From the NCBI RefSeq assembly GCF_012113595.1, contig NZ_CP050831.1, positions 3,906,001 through 3,970,000 on the forward strand: a DNA stretch of 64,000 nucleotides. Reading direction: 5' to 3'. This stretch comes from Bacteroides faecium (lineage in GTDB: Bacteria; Bacteroidota; Bacteroidia; Bacteroidales; Bacteroidaceae). The position numbers and the translations under genes are program-made. Below, in pieces: positions 43,926-53,700 of the stretch. The notes beneath the pieces were generated by a model. That model ran no database searches. It worked only from the letters and a program-made list of their open reading frames with translations, and was not told the DNA's origin. The first letter of the stretch is position 1. Each line of letters opens with the position of its first letter.

Positions 43926-45959
43926 ATGAAAATCAATTTGAAACGTGATAGATTAATAGGTGTGCTTCTCGTGGCGATGATGTTGGTCGGCATGGATGCA
44001 TCTGCCCAACGTATCCGTGTACAAGGACATATCACAAACCCGCAGGGGAAAAGTGTTCCGAATGTGAATGTGCTCAATCCTGTCAATGACGAACGTATAG
44101 AAATGTCCGACGAGGATGGCCGTTACAGCGTATTGGTGGAGAAGAACGGCTCGTTGAAGTTTACGTGTGTAGGTTATGAAGACAGAACGGTGAAGGTGGC
44201 AGGAAAGCAGATTCTTAATGTAGTGCTGAAAGATGCTGTCATCGAACTGGATGAAGTGACGATTACTTCCAAAGTAAAAGATAAAGTGATTCCGGAACCG
44301 ACGGACATCGAAATCAAAGGTAATTATTTCCATCTGAAAACCCGTGTCCCGGTGCCTAAGGAGATGTTTAACTCGCATCGCCGGTTGGTATTGCAGCCTT
44401 CCATTTATGATGTAACACTCAAAAAACGTCTGTTGATGCGTCCTGTGGTATTCGACGGCGGTACTTACAATACGACGCAAAACCGTATGTACGATTATGA
44501 TTTGGACAAAGACCCTTTGCATGAATATATTCAGGTGAAAACGACTTCTTCACGCAAGGGGGATGTTATCGCCTACCATGATTCTATTTATATAGAGTAT
44601 CTGCAACATGATTACCGTGCGGACGTGCACCTTGCGATGGAGAACTACCGGAATATCATTTATCGTGATTCTTTCTCCATTGCACGCGGAACTGTCAACC
44701 CGCTGCGTTTCCTGGAGTACAAGTTTTCCGCTTTCAATCTGACGGATGAGAAGTATCTTCCGAAACCTGTCATGCAGCTACGGGATACGAAAGGGGAAGT
44801 AAACCTCACATTCTTGGTAGGTAAAGCCGATTTGGACGACAAGAATCCTCAGAACCAAGTGGAACTGAACCGCTTGAACCAGGAGCTTCGTGCTATTGAG
44901 ACGAACCCGGATGCTTCTTTGAAGAGTTTCCATATCACGGGCGTGGCTTCACCGGACGGTTCATACGAGAGGAACTTGCAACTGGCGAAACTGCGTACGA
45001 ACAAGGCATTGGAGCGTATCCTGTCACAACTGGACCCGGAAACGCGCAAGCTGCTGGAAGTGAAATCGGATGCGGCGGTAGCTTCATGGAAAGAAGTGGC
45101 GGAATTACTGAAGAAAGACGCTAAACCGGAAATTGCCAAGGAAGTAGAGGATTTAATCAAGCAATACGAATCCGTTCCTTACCGCTTGAATAATGTATTG
45201 AAATTGAAACCTTTCTACAAGGAAATATCTGCTACCTATCTGCCTAAACTGAGAAAGGTGCAATATACGTATGGTTATTCAATCTTCCGTTTCTTGACTG
45301 ACGATGAGATTAGGGGGCTTTACAACAGGAACCCGAAGGAACTGACCCGTTTCGAATATTATCGCATGATTACGATGGCGAAAACTCCGGATGAGAGGGA
45401 GAAGTATTGTAGGGAAGCTCTTGAACTTTACGATAACTTTACGTATGCGGCCAATGAACTGGCGGTAGCGACCATACAGAAAGATGCGCCGGATTCACGT
45501 ATTCTCAAACTGTTTGTCAGCAAGTCTGCACCGGTAGAATTGTTGTCCAATCAGGCTATCGCCCTGCTGCATGAAGGAAAATATACCAAGGCGGATTCCG
45601 TATTGACATTGGTTCCCGAAGGAGTTGTTTCTGAGGATTTGCAAGCCATTGTACAGGCTTTGGCTGGTTACTATAAGGATGCTTTCGAAAAGGTGGCGGC
45701 TACCAGTCCTTTCAATGAGGTGGTGATGTTGCTGGCGATGAAGAGAAATGAGGAAGCATGGGAGAAGATTTCTGCCATGAATGTGACAACAGCCCGCGAA
45801 TATTATGTGAAAGCGATTGCCGCTAACCGTTTGGAGAAAGTGGGTGATGCTATTATGAGTATTGAGAAAGCCCTTGAACTTGACCCATCCTTACTGGAAA
45901 CAGCAAGAGTGGACGGTGATATTATTGACTTGCTGCCGGAAGAGCAGAAACTTAAATAA
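43926..45959 (+). CDS. Envelope protein: carboxypeptidase-like domain + OmpA-like and TPR regions
   Basis: 677 residues. Signal peptide (LLVAMMLVGMDASAQ), carboxypeptidase-regulatory-like beta-sandwich about 30-110 (VQGHITNPQGKSVPNVNVLN), a beta-rich middle, then an OmpA-type segment at about 335-370 (FHITGVASPDGSYERNLQLA with KLRTNKALERIL) that recalls the peptidoglycan-binding NxxLSxxRA motif, and a C-terminal helical repeat region about 460-670. It probably anchors the neighbouring barrels to peptidoglycan (inference). 32 bp after the DUF3575 gene. Confidence 0.75.
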   Translation: MKINLKRDRLIGVLLVAMMLVGMDASAQRIRVQGHITNPQGKSVPNVNVLNPVNDERIEMSDEDGRYSVLVEKNGSLKFTCVGYEDRTVKVAGKQILNVVLKDAVIELDEVTITSKVKDKVIPEPTDIEIKGNYFHLKTRVPVPKEMFNSHRRLVLQPSIYDVTLKKRLLMRPVVFDGGTYNTTQNRMYDYDLDKDPLHEYIQVKTTSSRKGDVIAYHDSIYIEYLQHDYRADVHLAMENYRNIIYRDSFSIARGTVNPLRFLEYKFSAFNLTDEKYLPKPVMQLRDTKGEVNLTFLVGKADLDDKNPQNQVELNRLNQELRAIETNPDASLKSFHITGVASPDGSYERNLQLAKLRTNKALERILSQLDPETRKLLEVKSDAAVASWKEVAELLKKDAKPEIAKEVEDLIKQYESVPYRLNNVLKLKPFYKEISATYLPKLRKVQYTYGYSIFRFLTDDEIRGLYNRNPKELTRFEYYRMITMAKTPDEREKYCREALELYDNFTYAANELAVATIQKDAPDSRILKLFVSKSAPVELLSNQAIALLHEGKYTKADSVLTLVPEGVVSEDLQAIVQALAGYYKDAFEKVAATSPFNEVVMLLAMKRNEEAWEKISAMNVTTAREYYVKAIAANRLEKVGDAIMSIEKALELDPSLLETARVDGDIIDLLPEEQKLK

Positions 45960-45982
45960 TGATAATACAACAAGAGTAAACG

Positions 45983-48349
45983 ATGAATATCCTCAGAATC
46001 AAAAATAAATATGTGGCGGTGGCGTTATTTCTGATGCTTGCTGCTACCTTACAGGCACAGGATTATGGCGCATTGCAATATATGTTGCAGAAAAGACCTG
46101 CGAATGAGAAGTTTGAGAGTAATAAGTTCAATGAACGTCTTTTTTTCTCTGCCGGTGTAGGCCCGTATAGCTTGCTTTCGGGTAAGGATGCCCAGGACGG
46201 ATTAGGTATGACTGCTCATCTCTTTATGGGAAAGTGGATTACTCCGGTTCACGGACTCAGGATAGGGGTGAACATGGGTTATCTGCCGTCGAAAATATAC
46301 GATTCTAAAATAAAGATGGGGGGCGGTAGTCTGGACTATCTGCTGAATATGTCTTCTTTGGCATACGGATATAATGCCAACCGTCGTTTTGAGTTATTGG
46401 GAATAGCTGGTATAGAAGCCGGTTATTCTAAGGTCGGCGATAACAGTGGACGTTCTGAAAAATACCCGAATTTGAAAGGCGGGGGTGAATTTTATTATGG
46501 CGCCCATATTGGTTTACAGGGAAATGTACGTCTTTCCCGTACATTGGATTTGTTCGTAGAACCACGGATTGGCTGGTATAATGACGGTTTCGCGCATACG
46601 GAAAGTTGGAGAAACTATCAGATGGGCGGTTCGGTCTTGGTTGGTCTGACGTATATGCCTGCTGCTCCGATGGGGACTAAGATTCATTTCGATGATTTCG
46701 ATAATAGCTCGTTCCTGAATCATATGTTTATTTCCTTATCCGGTGGTATCAGTACGCTGAAAGTTTCGGGAATCAAGAATACGGTCAAAGGTTTAGGCCC
46801 CCAGTTCTCTGCCGGAATCGGTAAATGGTTCAGCCCTTCTTCCGGTCTGCGTTTGTCGGGGACGGTGGGAGTTTCGGATACACCTGCCGGTAGTATAGGT
46901 CGGTATTTTAAACATATTGATTTGCACGCGGACTATATGTTGAATATCAATAATGTCCTTTGGGGATATGATGAAGAGAGAATATTCAGCTTGATTGGTA
47001 TTGCGGGTGTTAACCTGTCAGGAACAAAAGGAGTGGAAAATTCAGCCAAGTATGCTCCGGGGATAGGAGTGGGCGTACAGGGAAGTTTCCGTCTCAACCG
47101 TTCCGTAGATTTATTCATAGAACCTCGTCTCAACGTTTATCACAAGAGATATGCAGGTGGTCGTGGATTTGGCGGCAATACAGACCAGCTCGGAGAGTTG
47201 AATTTAGGTTTGACCTATCATACGATTGACCGTGCGGCACGTCCGGCAAACGGATTCTCAAGCAGCCATATCGCAGACAATCTGTTTATGACTTCGGGAG
47301 TCGGTCTGCAAATGTTCCTGAATAAAACGAATATTGAAAACCTCGGCTCTGTAGGTCCGCAGGCTTCTGTCTCTCTCGGTAAGTGGCTAAGTGCCTATTC
47401 CGGTTTGCGACTGGTGGGTACAGGTGGATTCTTTACGAACTATGTAGTTCCTGGCAATGTAAAAGAGGGCAAGCTAAGGCATATCAGCGTCAGCGGTGGT
47501 CTTGATTATTTGTGGAATATTACGTCTACCATGAGTGGATACAATCCTGACCGTATCTTTGATTTAATAGGTTCAGTAGGTGTCAATCTGGCTTATACTT
47601 CCAAGTCAGACCATAAATTCCAACCGGGCATTAATGCGGGTATACAGACACTATGGCATGTGAATGAGTTCCTCGGTCTGTATATCGAACCGCAAGTCAG
47701 ACTGTATGGCGACAAGTTCATTGAAGGAAACTTGGGCTTTCTGCAGAAAGACGTATTGGTAGGCGTCAATGCCGGTTTCCATTACCGCTTCGTCCCTTAC
47801 TCAAAAGCAGCGAATCGCAGTGAATTTGGTAAGGATGACAAACGTTACTTCGTATCAGGAGCACTCGGAATGGGTAGCTTGCTGGTTGGCAACAAGGATT
47901 TGGTGAAGAACGCAGGCGTGGAAGCGAAGGGAAGTTTTGGCAAATGGTACACTCCGCTGTCGGCATGGCGTATAAACGGAACAATCCTGTATAAGTCGAA
48001 AGCACAGAATAAATTGCCTTTGCATTATGCCGGCTTGGGTATGGACTACATGATGAGTTTGGCTACGTTAGCGAAAGGATATAGTCCCGACCATGTGATA
48101 GATGTCGTTCCTTTTATGGGAGTTACTGCCGGTCTGGCACGTCGTAACGGTGAGTTTAAGGTTGTACCGGGACTGGATGCCGGTGTGCAGTTCAAACTGC
48201 GGGTAGCTTCTTCCGTCTATTTGTATGCCGAACCTAAAGTGGGTATCCGTACGGATACATACGATGGTATCGAGCAGGGAAGACCTGACCGCGTAGCTTC
48301 TATGGTGTGCGGATTGTTATACCGATTCAAGATGCCTACTTTCCAATAA
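45983..48349 (+). CDS. Outer-membrane protein with four tandem barrel-like repeats
   Basis: 788 residues. Signal peptide (AVALFLMLAATLQAQ). Four repeats of about 160-205 residues start near 51, 256, 442 and 630. Each has the order (F/Y)(F/V/I)S.G.G, then GKW..P.SGLR..G, DY(L/M)(L/M)N, GY..(D/R)R.F.L.G..GV, and (V/L)(D/G)L(F/Y).EP, closing with (V/L)G(L/V)..Y. Examples: GKWITPVHGLRIG, GKWFSPSSGLRLS, GKWLSAYSGLRLV, GKWYTPLSAWRIN. Each unit looks like an 8-stranded barrel, so the chain may form four barrels or one large one. Such fourfold repetition is unusual for this family (my inference). 23 bp after the OmpA-like gene. Confidence 0.85.
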   Translation: MNILRIKNKYVAVALFLMLAATLQAQDYGALQYMLQKRPANEKFESNKFNERLFFSAGVGPYSLLSGKDAQDGLGMTAHLFMGKWITPVHGLRIGVNMGYLPSKIYDSKIKMGGGSLDYLLNMSSLAYGYNANRRFELLGIAGIEAGYSKVGDNSGRSEKYPNLKGGGEFYYGAHIGLQGNVRLSRTLDLFVEPRIGWYNDGFAHTESWRNYQMGGSVLVGLTYMPAAPMGTKIHFDDFDNSSFLNHMFISLSGGISTLKVSGIKNTVKGLGPQFSAGIGKWFSPSSGLRLSGTVGVSDTPAGSIGRYFKHIDLHADYMLNINNVLWGYDEERIFSLIGIAGVNLSGTKGVENSAKYAPGIGVGVQGSFRLNRSVDLFIEPRLNVYHKRYAGGRGFGGNTDQLGELNLGLTYHTIDRAARPANGFSSSHIADNLFMTSGVGLQMFLNKTNIENLGSVGPQASVSLGKWLSAYSGLRLVGTGGFFTNYVVPGNVKEGKLRHISVSGGLDYLWNITSTMSGYNPDRIFDLIGSVGVNLAYTSKSDHKFQPGINAGIQTLWHVNEFLGLYIEPQVRLYGDKFIEGNLGFLQKDVLVGVNAGFHYRFVPYSKAANRSEFGKDDKRYFVSGALGMGSLLVGNKDLVKNAGVEAKGSFGKWYTPLSAWRINGTILYKSKAQNKLPLHYAGLGMDYMMSLATLAKGYSPDHVIDVVPFMGVTAGLARRNGEFKVVPGLDAGVQFKLRVASSVYLYAEPKVGIRTDTYDGIEQGRPDRVASMVCGLLYRFKMPTFQ

Positions 48350-48559
48350 AAGCAGATAAGAACGTTTTATAGATTGTCTTCCCCGTGGTGGTGTACTTGT
48401 AATTGAATAGTGATGAATAAAACCGTGCAAACTGACAATCAATTACATGTCATACATATTATGTGCTAGCAATGAGAGGGTATTCATTATTTATCGTATC
48501 TTTGTATTGAGTCAAGAGAGTAGCTTATATTAATTGTTGAACTATAGATTCTTTTAATT

Positions 48560-48655
48560 ATGTTGCTGAAATATATGGAAATGAAATTTGTATTGAACTT
48601 TGAACAAAAGAAAGGAATACAGTGTGTCTATACCGCACTGGGTTCGGCAACGTAG
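48560..48655 (+). CDS. Possible 31-residue small protein
   Basis: ATG at 48560 to TAG at 48653-48655 (starts MLLKYMEMKFVLNFEQKKGI). The -7 box TATCTTTG is 56 bp upstream and a terminator lies 22 bp downstream. There is no homology I recognise, so the transcript could equally be a non-coding RNA. Confidence 0.3.
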   Translation: MLLKYMEMKFVLNFEQKKGIQCVYTALGSAT

Positions 48656-48676
48656 GGTTTATTTTATAAAGTTTTG

Positions 48677-48712
48677 AAAGGGAAGAGATGAATGATTTCT
48701 TCCCTTTTTTTT
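48677..48712 (+). terminator. Terminator of the small transcript
   Basis: AAAGGGAAGA (48677-48686) and TCTTCCCTTT (48698-48707) followed by T's. Perfect 10-bp stem. Confidence 0.82.
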
Positions 48713-48740
48713 GACTTTTCTGTCGAAATGTACAAAATCG

Positions 48741-48805
48741 CCGTTGGCCAACGGCAAATTCACCGTTAGCCAACGGTGAAATTATCGTTGGCTAACGGTG
48801 AATTT
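48741..48805. repeat. Cluster of three CGTTnGCnAACG palindromes
   Basis: CCGTTGGCCAACGG (48741-48754), CACCGTTAGCCAACGGTG (48761-48778) and CGTTGGCTAACG (48786-48797). The last two also form one perfect 20-bp inverted repeat (48756-48775 with 48786-48805, spacer GTGAAATTAT). No T-run suited to a terminator in either direction of the first copy. Unknown role. Confidence 0.8.
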
Positions 48806-48987
48806 TTCATGTATAGACTAAAATACAATAGAATTCTTTACAAACGAGTAAGTCGTTGCTATAAGTCCTTCGGATTCTTACTGTTACTAACTTAAAGAGA
48901 ATGCTATTAGATAGAATATATGTGTGTATTATATTGTTACTTCGATCGTTGTAAGTCAATTAGTAGTCGGTACTATTTCAGTTTTTC

Positions 48988-50553
48988 TTATTTCTTTTGA
49001 TTTACCTCAACAATCCATTTCTCTATATTCCGTGTTTTTGCACTAAAATTTACGCCAATCTTAAAGAGTCTGCGCTCATCCTGCTCAAATGGTTGTGCAT
49101 AATTCTTTTCATTTATCTGTTGCATGGCTTCTTCTGCTGTACCGTCCAGTTTGAATTCCATGATATAAATAAACTTATCCGTCTGTAAGACAAGGTCTAT
49201 GCGTCCTTCGCTTGTATGATATTCCGCCTTAGTATAGAATCCGACGAGTTTGAAGACGATGAAGAGTACATTTTGGTAGTGCAGTTCCAAATCCCGGATT
49301 AGTTCATAAGGCGTATCTGCAAAGAAACTTTGCAGGCGTCGGAAGAATGATTCATAGTCTCCGGAACGTACCTCACGAACAAACTTCTGTATTTCAAATG
49401 GAGATTCTACTGCATTGGTATTAGCATAAAAAGGTAGTAAGAATTTGACAAACCCTTCTTCTACTTCCCGGTTGGGGAATCCTAGACGGTATATACCAAA
49501 TTCCGGGTCATATCCTTTGATAGTGAGATAACCGCTTTGATAAATCACAGGAATAGGATTGTCCGAAGTCGAATCAATGCTATTCAGTACTTCCGCACTG
49601 GTTTCTTCATGTGTTATTCGTTGTAGGTTGTAATGATGTTTTTTAAGTAATTCCACCAAATAAGTCGGAGTTCCCGTTTCAAACCAATAGTTGCCAAACT
49701 CTTTTCGTTTAAAAGCATTGAGCAGACTGAACGGATTGTATATACCGATAGAGTTATGTGTGAAATGATAGCCGTCATAGCATTCTCGAAGTTCTTTGCA
49801 GATTTCGTCATACGTAGTATTCTTGTTATCTGCAAATTCATGCAATTCTTTTTCCAGATTATCATGAAGTTCTTGTTCGCTGATTCCGCAAATATCTATA
49901 TATTGGTTCCACATGGAGATGTCATCCAAATTATTCAAATCGCTGAACACACTCACCTTTCCAAATTTAGTAACTCCTGTCAACATCGCGAACTTAATAT
50001 AACCATCCATTGACTTCATGACACCATAAAAAGCTTTCAATGTGTTCCTATATTCTTCTTGCAATGCATCCTTTCCAATCGTTTGCAACATGGGCTTATC
50101 GTACTCATCGACAAGAATCACCACACGCTGTCCGGTTTTCTCTGCTGCTAAACGAATAAGTGTCACAAAACGGTCGTCTATGGTTTCATCCTTAGAGCAT
50201 GAACCATATAGGGACTCGTAAACAAGCAACTGGCGGTCTACCAAACGAATCAAATCATCTTCCGTATCGAACTTTTTGGCATTCAGGTCAAGATGAATGA
50301 TGGGATGTTTTATCCACTCTTTCTCCAGTTTCTCCATAGCTAATCCCGCAAAGAGTTCTTTCTTTCCTGAAAAATAGGCTTCGAGTGTGGAGATAAGCAG
50401 ACTTTTACCAAAACGACGGGGGCGGCTTAAGAAATAATAACTACCGGTTTTCACCATTTGATAAATCAATGCTGTTTTATCAACATAGAAATAACCGTCT
50501 GTGCGGATTTTCTCGAAATTTTGTATGCCGATAGGATAAATCTTGTTGCTCAT
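48988..50553 (-). CDS. AAA-ATPase-like / DUF1703 PD-(D/E)XK protein (second copy)
   Basis: 521 residues, clearly paralogous to 13746-15305: PIGIQNFEKIRTDGYFYVDK, Walker A in SRPRRFGKSLL, Walker B VVILVDEYDKP, LTGVTKFGKVSVFSDLNNLD, and the nuclease core GRIDLVLQTDKFIYIMEFKL. The identity is high in the ATPase part and lower elsewhere, so the copies are not a recent duplication. It stands alone between the palindrome cluster and the hybrid sensor gene with its own promoter. Function unknown. Confidence 0.9.
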   Translation of the reverse strand: MSNKIYPIGIQNFEKIRTDGYFYVDKTALIYQMVKTGSYYFLSRPRRFGKSLLISTLEAYFSGKKELFAGLAMEKLEKEWIKHPIIHLDLNAKKFDTEDDLIRLVDRQLLVYESLYGSCSKDETIDDRFVTLIRLAAEKTGQRVVILVDEYDKPMLQTIGKDALQEEYRNTLKAFYGVMKSMDGYIKFAMLTGVTKFGKVSVFSDLNNLDDISMWNQYIDICGISEQELHDNLEKELHEFADNKNTTYDEICKELRECYDGYHFTHNSIGIYNPFSLLNAFKRKEFGNYWFETGTPTYLVELLKKHHYNLQRITHEETSAEVLNSIDSTSDNPIPVIYQSGYLTIKGYDPEFGIYRLGFPNREVEEGFVKFLLPFYANTNAVESPFEIQKFVREVRSGDYESFFRRLQSFFADTPYELIRDLELHYQNVLFIVFKLVGFYTKAEYHTSEGRIDLVLQTDKFIYIMEFKLDGTAEEAMQQINEKNYAQPFEQDERRLFKIGVNFSAKTRNIEKWIVEVNQKK

Positions 50554-50579
50554 ATATTTGCCAATTAATGTTCTTGTTA

Positions 50580-50612
50580 CAAAAATACATCTTTCTATTT
50601 GATAAAAACAAA
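50580..50612 (-). promoter_or_regulatory. Promoter of the second AAA/DUF1703 gene
   Basis: Minus-strand TTTG (50612-50609) and TATTTTTG (50587-50580), 21 bp apart, 27 bp before the start codon. Confidence 0.68.
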
Positions 50613-50673
50613 TTAGGGGATGAAAGTTTTGTCGGTTCTTGTTGGTTTTTAGCCGATTTTATCTGCTAAATGT

Positions 50674-50681
50674 TATCTTTG
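50674..50681 (+). promoter_or_regulatory. -7 box of the hybrid sensor gene
   Basis: TATCTTTG, 115 bp before the chosen start at 50796. No clear -33. Confidence 0.45.
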
Positions 50682-50795
50682 CTTATCATTTGGGATAAAG
50701 TCCTTTTGACAATGCGAAAAATAATTGTGAGATAGAATACGTGGATTTGATTTATGGTTCGTATCTATAACAGGGACAGATTAAAAAAGATGATT

Positions 50796-53700
50796 ATGAA
50801 GACACGGATATACTTGTTGGCAGTCTTATTGGGAGTTTTGTTTTCGGGTCGTATGTATTCGCAGGAGACTTCGTATGTCTTCCGTCACATAGGGGTTACC
50901 GACGGGTTGCCGGATAATTACGTCAAAGGAGTTTTTCCTATACCCGACGGGCGTATTGGTATTCGGAGTACGGTGTTGCTTAGCTTGTATGACGGAGCCA
51001 ACTATTCCAACTTCCCTTTCAATCTCCGGGGAGAATATCCGATTTCCTATAATCATATCATTCCTGAACAATACATGGATGCGGAGAAACGTTTATGGAT
51101 GAAAGAACGTGGAGGGCTTCGTGTCTTTGATTTAACCACAGAGCAATATATCTATAATGTCGATTCTTTATTGTCCGGGTTCGGATTGAAAGAAAAGATT
51201 TCAGATGTTTTCATAGATTCGGAAAAGCATTGCTGGTTTCTGACGCCCGATTCTTCTGTCTATATGTATGATAGCAGGACGGGGACATTGGATTTGATTT
51301 GCAGGAACGATGAATTTACAGAATATTACGGCGGATTGCTGGGTGTGGAGAGTAAAGGAAATTATAGCTGGATGGTTCATCAGAAAGGAGTTATCCGTTG
51401 TTATGACCTGGAGAAAAAGAGATTTGTCAAGCAAGTCGATTTTTTGGAAGGACAACTGAAACCGGACGACCGGGCAATATTGAAAATACTTGCTAATGGC
51501 GATTTCTGGATAATGTGGGATAGAGGGATAGGCTATTACGATGTATATAATAAAAAGTGGAACCAAATCTCCGGCATTAAATTGGGGCATTATTCCTGGT
51601 TTACTTCTATGGATGTAGACAAAGGAGGAAATGCATGGGTCGGAACTGTGATGGACGGTTTCTATGTAATCGACATGCACAATTTCTCAGTGACCTCTAC
51701 ACTGAATATTCCCCTGTTATCAGGTAAATCTCTTCAAAATGGTATTCAAAGTATTTATTGTGACCAGGAGAATAATTCGGTCTGGATAGGACTGTTCAAT
51801 CAGGGCATTTGTTATTATCATCCCAGCATGAACAAGTTGCTGCTTTGTAATAAAAAGGTAGTGGACGGTTCCTGGAATGGGGAAGAAGTCAGATGTATGC
51901 TTGAAACTTCGAAAGGGGAAATACTGATGGGTACCACTCAGGGACTTTATCGTTATGAACCGGGAATTCAACGTATGGATATACTTTATAAAGAATTCAA
52001 TCAGAAGAATTGTCGCTTGCTTTATGAAGACAGTAAAAAAAGAATCTGGGTAGGTACATATCACGACGGATTATATTGCATAGAGAACGGGAAAGTTCAT
52101 GCATACGCTTATCCTAACACGGATTATCAGAACGAACTGGACTTTACCAATATACGTACGATGGTGGAAGACCAGTCCGGGCGGTTATGGGTAAGTATAT
52201 ACGGAGGCGTCGGGTTATTCAATACGGAGAATGGAGAAATCAGTCTATTGTCGGAGCAATTCCCTGAACTGAAAAAGTATAAAGTAGCCAATGCATTGGC
52301 GGTGGATAATCAGTCGCGGTTGATTGTCGGGAGTGACAACGGGTTATATATTTATGATTCCGACAAGAAAACAATTTGGATACCCGAACAGGACGGGCAA
52401 GCCAATTCTATCTTCAACCGGGGCAGTATAAAGTATAACCAGATATTTAAGGATTACGAAGGGACTTTGTGGTTTGCCACACAGTATGGATTGAGCATAT
52501 TAACCCGTGACGGACGTAGCTATACTTTAGGAAAAGAGGAAGGTTTATCCAGTGCCATATTGAATGTAGTGGAAGATAAGAACCATGATATATGGATTTC
52601 TACTGTTACTTCTATCTATAAAGTTAAGGTTGACAGAAAACCGGAAGGATATGTTTTTCATGTAATCAGTTATCTTTCCGAAGCGGAAATCCGGCAAGAT
52701 GATTTATTCAGTTTCCCTTCATTGGCTACCCGGGACAACCAGCTCTTTTTCGGATTGATGAATGGATTCATCACCTTTTCTCCGGAGCATATGGTTGACA
52801 ACCAATGTGTCAATCGCCCTTTGTTCACTTCCTTCCGGCTTTTTAATGTTCCGGTAGCTTCAGGAGAAGAATATAATGGACGGATATTGTTTGACAAGGC
52901 ACTCAGTTATTCGGATAAGGTATCTCTGGATTATGATGAGAACTTCGTGACTCTTGAATTTTCCGGATTAAACTTCCCTAATCCTTCCCAGACCTCTTTC
53001 CGTTATCAGTTGGAAGGATTCGATAAAGAATGGACGGAGTCTTTGTTTGAAAACGGGCAGGGACGTGTCACCTACAACAATCTCCCGCCGGGTGAATACG
53101 TTTTCCGGGTACTGGCGGCCGGGAATGACCGCGTGTGGGGACCGGAGTCGGAATTTACGATTGTCATTCATCCGCCTTTCTGGGATACATTTGCGGCACG
53201 TATCTTTTATATTATTCTTTCTATTCTGTTGGTTACCGGTCTGATTTATAGTATCAACAGGCGTAACCGTCAGCGTATTATCAGTATGCAGCATCAGGAA
53301 GCGTTGAAACAGAAAGAAGAACTGGACCAGATGAAGTTCCGTTTCTTTACGAATATCAGCCATGAACTCCGTACACCGTTGACACTGATTATTACTCCTC
53401 TCGACATGATGTTACGCAAGGTGGCGGATGACACGATGAAGAAACAGTTGAATACGATTTATAAGAATGCGCAGAATCTGTTGTCATTAGTCAACCAACT
53501 GCTGGATTTCCGTAAATTGGAGATGAAAGGCGAGAAACTGCATTTGATGAATGGAGATATGGAGGAGTTCATCCTTTCCGCATCCAACAACTTTGCGCCG
53601 ATGGCAGTGGAGAAGCATCTCAATTTTGTCACTCAGACACTGCATAAACCTCTTTATATGTTTTTTGATAGTGATAAAGTGCATAAGATAGTGAATAATC

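Larger units (their letters stand above)
48350..48987. other. 638-bp stretch without a clear gene
   Basis: Contains a -7 box TATCTTTG (48497-48504), a 31-codon frame, a terminator hairpin, then a palindrome cluster, and 180 bp (48806-48987) in which I see nothing. The first three together could make a small transcript of about 200 bases. Confidence 0.6.

Noticed and set aside
48741..48805. CRISPR array
   Set aside because: The repeats are self-palindromic 12-18 bp units with 7-bp gaps, far too short for spacers, and no cas gene is in the window.
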